A stretch of DNA of 64,000 nucleotides, taken from NCBI GenBank assembly GCA_905221605.1, contig CAJNDS010002202.1, forward strand, positions 135,001 through 199,000, given 5' to 3'. The stretch comes from Symbiodinium natans (taxonomy: Eukaryota > Sar > Dinophyceae > Suessiales > Symbiodiniaceae). The notes under the pieces are model-generated. The model ran no database searches. It had not been told where the DNA came from and saw only the letters and a list, made by a program, of their open reading frames with translations. Both the position numbers and the translations under genes were made by a program. Shown in pieces: positions 53,246 through 61,836 of this stretch; position 1 is the stretch's first letter; each line of letters starts with the position of its first letter.

Positions 53246-53569
53246 ATGCCCCCACAGCAAAGGACATGGAAGCGGCTCATGCGCAGGGCTGATATGAACA
53301 GCCATCCTGCGGACCGGGAACTGAGGGAACAAGGCCAAAAAGGACCGAAAATGCTATCATACCAGCAAATTCTCGGCATGTGGACAAAGTCTGGCCCACA
53401 TTGTCAGTCACAATCGGCTGCTGATCGAACTTCATGCTACCAGCACCACTATACTACACCCTCCCCGCCCCCCAACATGTTTCGCTCCCCCCAAAGCAGC
53501 GCCGATGCGACAACAATATGGGGAGGGCAAGTGGCCTGGCTACTGAGCCTCCCTGACAAAAAACCATAG
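53246..53569 (+). CDS. Open reading frame, 107 codons, unconfirmed
   Basis: Longest heptamer-free open frame outside the LTR element and the repeats. Contains KGPKMLSYQQILGMWTKSGP; the rest is basic and Pro/Ser-rich. No motif, no clear splice partner. It may be a real small gene, part of an exon, or chance. Confidence 0.25.
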   Translation: MPPQQRTWKRLMRRADMNSHPADRELREQGQKGPKMLSYQQILGMWTKSGPHCQSQSAADRTSCYQHHYTTPSPPPNMFRSPQSSADATTIWGGQVAWLLSLPDKKP

Positions 53570-53610
53570 ACCCAAAACCCACCCTAAACCCTAAACCCTA
53601 AACCCTAAAC

Positions 53611-53688
53611 CCTGAACCCTGAACCCTGAACCCTGAACCCTGAACCCTGAACCCTGAACCCTGAACCCTGAACCCTGAACCCTGAACC
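53611..53688. repeat. CCCTGAA variant array
   Basis: About eleven uniform CCCTGAA units following a short CCCTAAA run. Confidence 0.95.
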
Positions 53689-53701
53689 TTGACTAGCGTG
53701 T

Positions 53702-53800
53702 CTAGCGCCGTGCTTCAACAACCCGAGTGAACTCATCGGGTTCCAGCTCCACCTCCTGTTGGAACTGGTCCAGTTCCTCGGATGGCCCTTAAACAAAACT
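53702..53800 (-). CDS. Candidate terminal exon, acidic
   Basis: With acceptor TTTAAG|GG the minus frame contains SEELDQFQQEVELEPDEFTR and stops at TAG 53702-53704. Its acceptor side (CTTTCAGA..TTT..TTAAGGGCC) is shared with the island at 55165-55266, so the two islands have a common upstream sequence. Confidence 0.45.
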
Positions 53801-53813
53801 CTGAAAGATAGGG

Positions 53814-54100
53814 TTTAGGGTTTAGGGTTTAGGGTTTAGGGTTTAGGGTTTAGGGTTTAGGGTTTAGGGTTTAGGGTTTAGAGTTTAGGGTTTAGGGTTT
53901 AGGGTTTAGGGTTTAGGGTTTAGGGTTTAGGGTTTGCTGTAATAGGGCTTAGATGCTGTGAAGGTTAGGATGCAGCAGCGGCCCGAATGCTTCGGCAGGT
54001 GCGAAGAGCAGCTCTGGCCCGATTGTGGAGGGCCATCTAATACTTTTCTCCCACCCCACGCCGTCCGAGGCGGCAAAACCACCCAAACCTTTTCCTTTTA
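53814..54100. repeat. TTTAGGG array and island
   Basis: 53814-53935 is about 17 TTTAGGG units; the following 160 bp is unassigned. Confidence 0.9.
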
Positions 54101-54118
54101 GGGTTGAGGCCTAAACTC

Positions 54119-54187
54119 ATGACAATCACTTACTTTCAAAAAAAACTTTCCGTCACCGATGGCCACTTTCAAGGTTTGAGGCCAGGT
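54119..54187 (+). CDS. Possible first exon with CAG|GTAAGC donor
   Basis: ATG at 54119 opens a plus frame (MTITYFQKKLSVTDGHFQGL) ending at GGCCAG|GTAAGC, a consensus donor. There is no supporting downstream exon, and the next 240 bp is open in several frames on both strands. Confidence 0.25.
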
Positions 54188-54436
54188 AAGCACCCACCCT
54201 GCCTGGACCAGCTGAGGCCCCCTGGTCCCTGGATACGCCTGGTGAGGGCCGGGTCCTCCTGGCCTGGGGGCCTTGGGGTACCCCCCCCGAAACGGCCAGT
54301 CAGGGGACCACTTCTTCTGACTTGGCCATCGTGGGTGCTACCGACCTCCGGGCTGCAGGAGGTGGGCAAGCGACCTGGGTTAGAGGTCGAAGGGCTGAAG
54401 CGCCGCCCCCCCTCTGTAGGGGCGCGGCCTAGGCCC

Positions 54437-54920
54437 TGAGTTTAGGGTTTAGGGTTTAGGGGGTTTAGGGGGTTTAGGGTTTAGGGGGTTTAGGGTTTAG
54501 GGTTTAGGGTTTAGGGTTTAGGGTTTAGGGTTTAGGGTTTAGGGTTTAGGGTTTAGGGTTTAGGGCCTCCTTGAATACGTTCCTGCCTACCGAGGCTCAA
54601 GGAGATAGGCTTCCTGGAGCCGGCGATCCGGTGGCATGGACTGACCCTTCCGATAGCGTGTCCTTGCAGGGGGCTAGGGTTTAGGGTTTAGGGTTTAGGG
54701 TTTAGGGTTTAGGGTTTAGGGTTTAGGGTTTAGGGTTTAGGGTTTAGGGTTTTCAGGTTTAGGGTTTAGGGCTTTCAGGGTGGGTACAGTATAAGGGGTA
54801 GAAGGAGGGGGGCCCCCTCCTACAAGGGACACTTAAATTTGATTCCCCTACATACCCCCCCCCCCCCCCCTGTACGTGATATAGCCCCCAAGTACCGACG
54901 TAGCCCCTAAAGAACCCCCT
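54437..54920. repeat. TTTAGGG arrays with short islands
   Basis: 54437-54566 and 54677-54778 are TTTAGGG arrays of about 17 and 13 units. 54780-54920 holds a run of about 17 C and stem-forming CCCCTAC sequence. Confidence 0.9.
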
Positions 54921-54924
54921 AGTT

Positions 54925-55057
54925 GGGTTCATGGTACTTATTGACCAATTCGAACTGTACTTATAACTGTACTTACAAACATATTGGGGCACTTTAGGGG
55001 CTTAGAAGTGGGTTCTAAGTACAGTTTAAATTTGTTAAATAAGTACCATGAACCTCC
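54925..55057. mobile_element. Family H TIR element
   Basis: GGGTTCATGGTACTTATTGA at the left and ATAAGTACCATGAACCTCC at the right are inverted repeats enclosing an A+T-rich core related to 33193-33309. Half-ends (ACCATGAACCTCCAAG-like) also occur near 16905, 20914, 56532 and 61905. Confidence 0.8.
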
Positions 55058-55164
55058 AAGTAAGGTCCCTTTTTACGGGTCCCTCACCTAGTAAACCCTA
55101 TAAACCCTAAACCGAAACCCTAAACCCTAAACCCTAAACCCTAAACCCTAAACCCTAAACCCTA

Positions 55165-55266
55165 AACCCTTGTGTCCTCCAGGTTGTCGAGTCCATCGAG
55201 GACCACACTGGCTTCATGTCTTCATCTTCATCAAATGGAAGAGCCTCGCCCAACCTTGGGAGGGCC
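55165..55266 (-). CDS. Candidate exon, acidic
   Basis: The minus frame contains LGEALPFDEDEDMKPVWSSM and DSTTWRTQG. CCCTAAA on the left and TTTAGGG on the right. It shares an upstream acceptor segment with 53702-53800. Unrecognised. Confidence 0.45.
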
Positions 55267-55286
55267 CTTAAAAAAGGTCTGAAAGG

Positions 55287-55392
55287 TAGGGTTTAGGGTT
55301 TAGGGTTTAGGGTTTAGGGTTTAGGGTTTAGGGTTTAGGGTTTAGGGTTTAGGGTTTAGGGTTTAGGGTCTAGGTTTAGGGTTTAGGGTTTA
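55287..55392. repeat. TTTAGGG array
   Basis: About 15 units. Confidence 0.95.
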
Positions 55393-55433
55393 GCTCACTA
55401 CGATGCTCTGAACCCAAAACAATAAACGGGAAC

Positions 55434-55539
55434 AAGTCCAGAAAATGTCCCTTGCGGGCCGGCCTAGCCTAAACCCTAACACCCTATACCCTAAACCCTA
55501 AACCCTAAACCCTAAACCCTAAGTCCAGAAATTGTCCCT
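55434..55539. repeat. Heptamer block flanked by 19-bp direct repeats
   Basis: AAGTCCAGAAAATGTCCCT (55434-55452) and AAGTCCAGAAATTGTCCCT (55521-55539) differ by one base and enclose a CCCTAAA block plus about 20 bp of other sequence. Confidence 0.85.
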
Positions 55540-55544
55540 AGCCG

Positions 55545-55777
55545 CTGCGCCGGAGGTGCGGTAGGTGCCAGGGACTCTTTCGGCTTGCCGGCGCTCCTCA
55601 AACCAAGCCTCTTCAGTTTAGGGTTTAGGGTTTAGGGTTTAGGGTTTAGGGTTTAGGGTTTAGGGTTTAGGGTTTAGGGTTTAGGGTTTAGGGTTTAGGG
55701 CCTCTCCGATGGTCGGTCTTTGATGAGATGCCGCTGCATGGCCTTGTACAGCTCTTCGCCTGAGGTAGCCCCGTAAG
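55545..55777 (-). CDS. Two exon-like islands joined by a heptamer intron
   Basis: The right island (55698-55777) contains EELYKAMQRHLIKDRPSE; the left island (55545-55607) continues in frame as RLGLRSAGKPKESLAPTAPP if the TTTAGGG block is removed as a GC-AG intron. The block is flanked by a direct GCCTCT (55602-55607 and 55698-55703). A GA-AG alternative gives another open frame (AWFEERRQAERVPG). Strand well supported by composition; exact frame of the left half not settled. Confidence 0.5.
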
Positions 55778-55947
55778 GGTCCATGCACGGGTTTAGGGTT
55801 TAGGGTTTAGGGTCTAGGGTTTCGGGTCTAGGGTTTAGGGCTAGGGTTTAGGGTACCTTGATAGTATATACCTGTGCCCTAAACCTACTATATATGGGAG
55901 CCTCTTCAAGGCCAAGGTATATACTATACAGGTGCGTGGACCCTCAA
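55773..55947. mobile_element. Family D TIR element split by a TTTAGGG block
   Basis: CGTAAGGGTCCATGCAC and GTGCGTGGACCCTCAAG are inverted ends. A TTTAGGG block (about 55790-55855) interrupts the left end exactly where 13391-13490 reads CATGCACTTGTATAGTATACC. Confidence 0.8.
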
Positions 55948-56029
55948 GCATTCTTAGGGAGGACCTTTACGCATTCAAGACTACTTGTCCTGTACTTTCA
56001 GGGACCTCATGTTTGCATCCTTGAGGGTT

Positions 56030-56142
56030 ACTTGGCTGCACTTAGGAGGGTAGCTATAAATTAGATTTTTTACCTGCCTTATTAAGAAACCCAATAAACA
56101 CAAAAAGGCTAAGGATCTAAAGTTACGGTAACGCCCCACAAA
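56030..56142. mobile_element. Family E element
   Basis: ACTTGGCTGCACTTAGGAGG start and CCCACAAA end, about 80% identical to 9471-9580. Possible diverged duplication GGTT/GCTT. Confidence 0.75.
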
Positions 56143-56251
56143 GCTTAGTAGCCTAATGAAGCCCCTGGAAGCATAAGGTTTTCGTACCAAAAAAAGCTCT
56201 AAACCCTAAACCCTAAATAAACCCTAAACCCAAACCCCACCAATTCGACCT

Positions 56252-56378
56252 CTACTCGTCAGCTTCGGCGCACGTTGGGACCACCCCTTTCAAGTACTCC
56301 TGCCGCAGACGCATCGCGGGATGCGCGTTGGCAGAACTTGCCCCGGATCCCATTCCTTGCGTCCTGGGATGCCGACCC
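56252..56378 (-). CDS. Candidate C-terminal exon with stop
   Basis: TTTAG acceptor; minus frame of about 41 codons containing SANAHPAMRLRQEYLKGVVP and TCAEADE, stop TAG at 56252-56254. Likely the end of a gene transcribed leftward from further right. Unrecognised. Confidence 0.5.
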
Positions 56379-56904
56379 TAAACTCGCTTGGAGGTTCAGG
56401 GTGCTTCGTCACCCTAAACCCGAACCCTTAAACCCTATACCCTAAACCCTGAGTAGTCACCAAATATAACTGCACTTAGAACCTTCTAGTGCCCGGTTGT
56501 AGTTTGGGTTATAGGGTGTAATTACTCTCTAGATAGTAGGTACCATGAACCTCCAAGCGAAGGACACCTCTGCATTTTGGGCACGGCAAGTCAACCACTG
56601 GAGCCAAAAGGGCTTTCAGAGGTTTCAGGGGGTTTCGGGTTTCGGGTTTAGGGTTTAGGGGTTAGTGTTGAGGTTTCAGGTTTCGGGTTTAGGGTTTAGA
56701 CTTTGGCGTTTTGGGTTAAGGGTTTAAAGTTTAGGGTTTAGGGTTTATAATTAGGGGACACCATCTGGAAGGTACTGATGCCCAAAAAAGTTGAAGGTTT
56801 AGGAATTAGGGTTCCCTAAACCCTAAACCCGAAACTCGAAACCGCTTCAGAACACTGCGCGCTCCGAACGGTCTCGGTTGAGAACCTTGTGTACTTCAGG
56901 AAAT

Positions 56905-57006
56905 CCTAGTTGCTGAGTTCAGAAGCCCCCCAAAGTGTACACTTTCAGTTCTATGGGGGGATTATAGTATCCCAAAAAGTGTAAGGTGTGCTCACTTAGC
57001 TACGAA
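56905..57006. mobile_element. Family C TIR element, copy without heptamers
   Basis: Ends CCTAGTTGCTGAG and CTTAGCTACGAA; 102 bp. AAAT flanks both sides (GATTT on the minus strand). Removal as a minus-strand GA-AG intron rejoins a frame reading LILRRLPRF-PEVHK up to an AAG|GT donor. The interior GTGTACACTTTCAGTTCTA ... TATCCCAAAAAGTG matches 41134-41308. Confidence 0.75.
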
Positions 57007-57009
57007 AAA

Positions 57010-57296
57010 TCTAGGCAGGCGGCGCAATATCAAGTAACTCCCTTCAAACCGCAACGCCCCGCCTAGACCCTAGAGAAACGGTAGGAAGGAAAAGGGTGCC
57101 CTTTTTGGATTACAGGGGTTTAGGGTTTATAGTTTAGGATAAGGGAACCTAAACACTACAAAAGGGGAATAAGGGCCTACTCTGGGCCCTAGCTGTTTGA
57201 GCCCGAAACCTGAACCCTATCAAACCTTACTGTCCCTGAACCCTAAGCGTAACCCCGCCCAGAAGCACTCTAAACCTAGACTCAGAAACCCTAAAC
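57010..57296. other. Island and diverged family A
   Basis: 57010-57070 is coding-like on the minus strand and continues the frame across the family C element. 57080-57190 resembles diverged family A with a short TTTAGGG insertion. Confidence 0.45.
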
Positions 57297-57395
57297 TTTG
57301 AGCCCTAAACCCTAAACCCTAAACCCTAAACCCTAAACCCTAAACCCTAAACCCTAAACCCTAAACCCTAAACCCTAAACCCTAAACCCTAAACC
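57297..57395. repeat. Interstitial telomere-like array (CCCTAAA)
   Basis: About 13 perfect units. The island 57400-57500 is open on the minus strand. Confidence 0.95.
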
Positions 57396-57551
57396 CAAGG
57401 GAAGAGCCACCGGATTGAGCTCTGAGGACTGCTGCCGTGCTTGCTAGACGTGCTTGCGTTGTCGGTCGCAAGGCCTGGCAGAAAGCAAGTCTGCTTGTTT
57501 AGGGTTTGGAGTTTAGGGTTTAGGGTTTAGGGGTTTAGGGTTTAGGGTTAG

Positions 57552-57840
57552 TGTTGAAGCCTACTCCTGTACATGTCATCCTGTAGCAGTTGTACTATGT
57601 GTTTTTCCCAATGCTCTTGTAGGCCCAAGCCTTGAGCATGGCATCATTTCAAGTATGTACAGCATTTCACATAGTTGTAGGTGCCAAGCCTAACCAAGTA
57701 GCACAAACTTTACAGGTTCTTGTTTCTGCGTGTAAAATCTCCGCCTCAGTGTGCGCCATGGCAGGGTTGGGTTTAGGCATAGGGGAACTAGCTACTCCAC
57801 TTGTGCCTTCTGCTCAGCCTGCTGGTGGCCCACACCAGCA
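57552..57840 (+). repeat. 5' LTR
   Basis: 289 bp, TGTTGAAGCC ... CACACCAGCA. It would contain promoter and RNA start/end signals; I cannot pinpoint a TATA box. Confidence 0.93.
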
Positions 57841-57858
57841 GGTTATGAGCCCAACGCT
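57841..57858 (+). promoter_or_regulatory. Primer-binding site, half-tRNA-iMet type
   Basis: GGTTATGAGCCCAACGCT follows the LTR directly. Its complement (GGGCTCATAACC core) corresponds to the anticodon arm of initiator tRNA-Met, not the tRNA 3' end. Drosophila copia is known to prime from a tRNA-iMet half at the same place. The ATG at 57845 is the complement of the CAU anticodon and is in frame with the following leader. Confidence 0.8.
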
Positions 57859-59870
57859 TGGGCAGGGCAACAGCACCACCGAAGTGACTTCATCAGTCTC
57901 AGCGGGAGGCGCTGAGACTGATGGGCCACAAACTACGTTTGGGATTGGGGCCCCTTCTGGTTTGGAAGCTGGATCATTTGGGTCAGTTTTGGACGGTGGG
58001 GACGCGATCCGACATTCACTGGCTACGGGAAGGGCGCGTGGGGTTGCAGAGCACAACGCCCATTCGCCGAACAAGCAAGGTGGGGAACAGGATCCACCTG
58101 TTGCTGAACAGAAAACTCCGGGCGGAAGCCTAGGACCCCGAGGCCTAGGCACACCGGATGCGAAGTCGTTTTTTCCAGAGTTTGGGAGTGGATGGCCCAG
58201 ACTGTCAGAGGGTTCTCCAGAGGAGTGTGGCCTTTGGTTGGGGGTAATGAGGGTTGCCCGCCGCAAGATATAGTTTAGGAGGGGCGCAAGCCGAAGTGCC
58301 GATTGCATCGCTTCCCGGGAGGGATGGCCTTCCACAGCGCGCCACTGTTGTGGCAGCGAGTCGTGCCGACTCACCAGGCGTGTGTGCAAATGTGTGCAGT
58401 GCAACGCCGGCCGGGAGGCCTGGTGCCATGCAAGGTGCCCAGGCCCAAGGTCCCAATCCAGCAGCCATGCTGGCAGGACTCTCAGGTGCACAGGTGCAAG
58501 GTGCCCAGGTCCAAGGTCCCAATCCAGCAGCCATGCTGGCAGGACGCTCAGGTGCACCTGTGCAAAGTGCCCAGGTCCAAGGTCCCAGTCCAGCAGCCAG
58601 GCTGGCAGGACTCCCAGGTGCACAGGCGCAAGGTGCCCAGGTCCAAGGTCCCAATCCAGCTGCCAAGCTGGCAGGACTCTTAGGTGCCACTCAATCTGCG
58701 TCAAACGTGCCCGTTGGTGCAACCAACGGTTTACCGCAGGTTCCATCTTTTGCAGGCTCAATGCCACTTCCACCGCAGGCCCAAACCCATATATTCCTTG
58801 CTTATAAGGGGTTCGGCTGAGTCAGACTTGTTGTCAGGTTTGGTGACTGGTATGAATGATCAGACTACGTCTTCCAGTGTTGAGGGGGCTTGGACTCAGC
58901 AGCCATGTTCACAGCACGTGCCGCCTGCGCCCACAAGGGTCGTGCGTGCATTGGGTTCACACGCGCAGCTCATTCCAGGAGGAGCGGTCGCAGGCCACAC
59001 AGGTTCTCAGGTTGCTCCATCAGGGTTTCCAGCGCAGCAGCCGTTGCTAGAAGCGCTCACTCCGACAAAGAGGTTGTGAAACCTGGTTCCCCAATTCTTC
59101 CCTCGCTAGGGCCTCCAGAGCCGGCAAGCGGGTCGCTCATTTTCCAGGATTGGTTGGAGCTCCTACACAATCCAATGCGTGACCTTTCCAATTCCTCCCA
59201 TGTTTGGTGGGCACATGTGTTGCAGGTAAGCAGGGAGGCGTATACCAGGTGGTGTGTTGCAGGTCCGCTGGACAGACTCAGCATTGAGCCTCAGCAACAG
59301 GGTTCGGCTTCAGGAAGGTGGATAAGGGTCAACTCGCGCGCGTGTGGCATGATACTTGAGGCTTTAGAGCCCTCAGTAAAAGCCCACATTCTTGCCCACC
59401 GCGCCACGGGAGTGGCTGCCTGCCTGCTGTTTCGCCTTTTTACAATGTATCAGCCTGGAGGTGGCGCCGAGAGGTGGCTGGTGCTAAGAAGCCTTCAAAG
59501 TCCTTGCCTGATTCGAAGCGTTCACTCAGGCGTCGTGGCTTTGAGGGATTGGGGTAGGTGGCATCGGAGATGCGTCGAGTGCGGCATGATGGTCCCCGAT
59601 CCCATGATTTTGGCAAGAGCTCTTACAGAGATGACCCGTGGTGTGTTGGAGGGGCATTCTGATGCGGCGTTTCGTGTGCAATGCGCACGTGCCACGCTGC
59701 GCATCGACCAACATCCCTCGGGAGAGGAGGTCCTCACTTATCATCGTCATCTGCTGGCAGAGTTTGAAACTTTGGCGCTGGCGCAGCCAGAGGTTTCAGG
59801 TGGTAAGGTAGCCGAGGTTTCCAACTCAGGTGAGCAGGCCATGAAAGTCCTAGAGTCGCCCAAAAAGAAA
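57845..59870 (+). pseudogene. gag: Gag-like region with frame breaks
   Basis: From the ATG in the primer site one frame runs to 58273, a second covers 58254-58820 (66-bp repeats), a third about 58800-59079, and the frame returns for 59080-59870. That last segment looks like the capsid core: FQDWLELLHNPMRDLSNSSH, then LLFRLFTMYQPGGGAERWL and a tail with HRHLLAEFETLALA. From memory this layout recurs in dinoflagellate copia elements. At least three frame changes are needed, so this copy cannot make an intact Gag unless there are introns, frameshifting or sequence errors. Confidence 0.7.
58430..58690 (+). repeat. Four 66-bp tandem repeats in the gag leader
   Basis: Units of 22 codons, of the type GAQVQGAQVQGPNPAAMLAG plus two residues. 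The repeat leaves all three plus frames open. It encodes an Ala/Gly/Gln/Pro-rich linker. Confidence 0.9.
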
Positions 59871-59878
59871 AGCCGCGT

Positions 59879-60160
59879 TTGCCTACCAGGAAATTGTGCA
59901 AATTCTTCGTGTTGTCGCGCGGTTGCCGGAAGGGTTCACACTGTGAGTATGCTCATGATCTGAGTGTGTTTTCCGCTCAGGACAAGGCCAACAGGTGTTG
60001 GAAATGCGGTTCCAAAGAACATCACCGCAAGGACTGTCGGGCAGGAAGGGTGAACGAAACAAGCCCCCAACTCCAGCCTCAGGTTCAGGAGGAGCCGGCA
60101 GCGCAGGATGTAACCAACTCCACGCAGGCCACAGGTCCAGGAGGAGACACACGCAGGAGC
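59879..60160 (+). pseudogene. Nucleocapsid: CCCH plus CCHC zinc fingers
   Basis: In the frame starting near 59879: a CCCH finger C-x8-C-x5-C-x3-H (59897-59956, CKFFVLSRGCRKGSHCEYAH) and then a retroviral-type knuckle C-x2-C-x4-H-x4-C (59996-60037, CWKCGSKEHHRKDC). Both should bind element RNA. The frame is -1 relative to the preceding capsid segment; the junction near 59862-59872 is A-rich (AAAAAGAAAAG). Confidence 0.8.
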
Positions 60161-60332
60161 GAAGTCGTTCCCAGACCCCAGTCTTCGAGGCGAGCGTGGG
60201 GGTCTGGGAAGGGGGGCAGAAGGGCCATCGTCAGGATGCTGGCCAGGTGTTGCCCAAGCTGTTTGGGGAGTTGGCGAAGGCCTGGTGCGATGCTAGCAGA
60301 CGTCAGGAATCGCCTCAAACCCCATTCCTCAA

Positions 60333-61247
60333 ATGCGCTCACTTCACGTTCATGCTCAGGCACTGGCGTTGGTAGACTCAGGTGCCACGCATGCCCTCAG
60401 ACAGGCTGGCGCTCAGGAGGAATGGGATACTGCGGTTGAGGTGGATGTGAGCTTGGGTGGCAACGTGCATGCGCTCGCGCGTCTCACATGCAATGGCACT
60501 CTGCTCACACCACCCGGAAGGGAAGGAACCCAAACAATTATACCCATGGGTGCAGTGATCAGTCGCTTGGGGTTTAGGCTTAGTTGGGTGAGCGATGCCG
60601 ACTGTGCAATTCACCACCCTGACGGGCAGGTCATTCCGCTTGTGATTCGCCGCGGCTGCCCGTACATGTGTAAACACGTCGCGCTTGAGTTGATTGCCCA
60701 GTTGGAGGCCGATGTGCGGCATGAGCGTGCCAACGCAGACGGAACCTCACAGGCGGGCCTGTGTGGGAGCAGCAGCGAAGCAACGTCCAGGTTGCCCCGA
60801 AATGTGGAGCCAATGAGCCGCAGGCTCAACCTGCACCCACGACATCAGCCAAGGTGCAACGCATCAAAGAGGGACAAAGCACATTCGACCAGTGTTTTTG
60901 TAGCCGCTTCAAGGTTGAGGCTGGGCTCGGGAAAGGGTTGCGGCAACATTCGTGCGACCAACAGCCCGCACGATAGCCAGTCCTTGCCAGTGTGTTTCAA
61001 GCTGAACGCGCAAGACAGCGATGACGATGGCGATGCACACCCCAATCGAGGTGACAGCACGCCTTGCGCGTACGACCTCGGTGATTGGACACACTGTTCC
61101 AGCATGCCCGCGTTGTCCAGCCGTCAATTTCTGGACCGACCACGGTTTGTTCACAGACGTGCTCGATTGACTAGACCTTGTGATGTCAACCCCGGCGTGC
61201 GTCGCAAATCGTTGTTGCCAGCATCGGACTTGGACGCTGTGTCCTAA
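60333..61247 (+). pseudogene. Aspartic protease segment and downstream tail
   Basis: The frame contains ALVDSGATHALR (DSG at 60375-60383), the retropepsin-type active site of copia elements, followed by a beta-rich stretch to about 60720 (RLGFRLSWVSD, then VIPLVIRRGCPYMC). The rest to the stop at 61245-61247 is low in recognisable features (an acidic DSDDDGDAHP patch). The HHCC integrase zinc site, the DDE core and the YxDD of reverse transcriptase expected next in copia are absent. The frame differs from the zinc-finger frame, so another break lies between 60160 and 60333. Confidence 0.75.
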
Positions 61248-61536
61248 GCCGAGCAGAATTTGGCATTTTGTCTTGCGTGAGTTTGCCAGGTTTGTTGCTT
61301 GTTGAGCTTTTGCGCAGTTCGTTGAGCCCAGCAAGACAACTCCGCCCTGACGGGCAGGACTTGCTAAAGTAAGTCCCTGCCAGTTTGCTTTCTTCTGCAA
61401 GAGGTGCCTTGAGAGCCCTCGCACTCTGAGGCCAGCCGGCCAGCTACAGCCTTTCCTTCGGTAGAAGCTTGTACCTCCTCCCGAAAGGGATGGACATCTA
61501 CAGGTTTTGTTTGTCGCAATACCCTAGCGGTGTTGC
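61248..61536 (+). other. 3' untranslated part of the LTR element
   Basis: About 290 bp between the last stop and the polypurine tract without a pol motif. Confidence 0.6.
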
Positions 61537-61546
61537 GAAGGAGGAG
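61537..61546 (+). promoter_or_regulatory. Polypurine tract
   Basis: GAAGGAGGAG abuts the TG of the 3' LTR, the expected plus-strand primer site. Confidence 0.85.
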
Positions 61547-61836
61547 TGTTGAATCCTACTCCTGTACATGTCATCCTGTAGCAGTTGTACCATGTGTGTT
61601 TTCCCAATGCTCTTGTAGGCCCAAGCCTTGAGCATGACATCATTTCAAGCATGTACAGCATTTCACATAGTTGTAGGTGCCAAGCCTAACCAAGTAGCAC
61701 AAACTTTACAGGTTCTTGTTTCTGCGTGTAAAATCTCCGCCTCAGTGTGCGCCATGGCAGGGTTGGGTTTAGGCATAGGGGAACTAGCTACTCCACTTGT
61801 GCCTTCTGCTCAGCCTGCTGGTGGCCCACACCAGCA
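61547..61836 (+). repeat. 3' LTR
   Basis: 290 bp, TGTTGAATCC ... CACACCAGCA, nearly identical to the 5' LTR, followed by GTTAG and the rest of the TTTAGGG block. Confidence 0.93.

Larger units (their letters stand above)
57552..61836 (+). mobile_element. LTR retrotransposon, copia-type, gag-protease only
   Basis: 4285 bp with two LTRs (57552-57840, 61547-61836) starting TG and ending CA, and a perfect 5-bp target duplication GTTAG (57547-57551, 61837-61841) lying within a TTTAGGG block. It carries a primer site, Gag-like region, two zinc fingers, an aspartic protease motif and a polypurine tract. No integrase, reverse transcriptase or RNase H is visible, so it is probably non-autonomous. LTRs differ by about four substitutions and one indel, implying a fairly recent insertion. 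Confidence 0.92.

Noticed and set aside
57814-58773. 319-codon minus-strand open frame over the LTR element leader
   Set aside because: Antisense to the gag leader and its 66-bp repeats; repeats without stops keep all frames open.
60700-61540. Possible integrase or reverse transcriptase in the LTR element tail
   Set aside because: No HHCC, DDE or YxDD pattern could be found by eye in the open frames; a profile search would decide.
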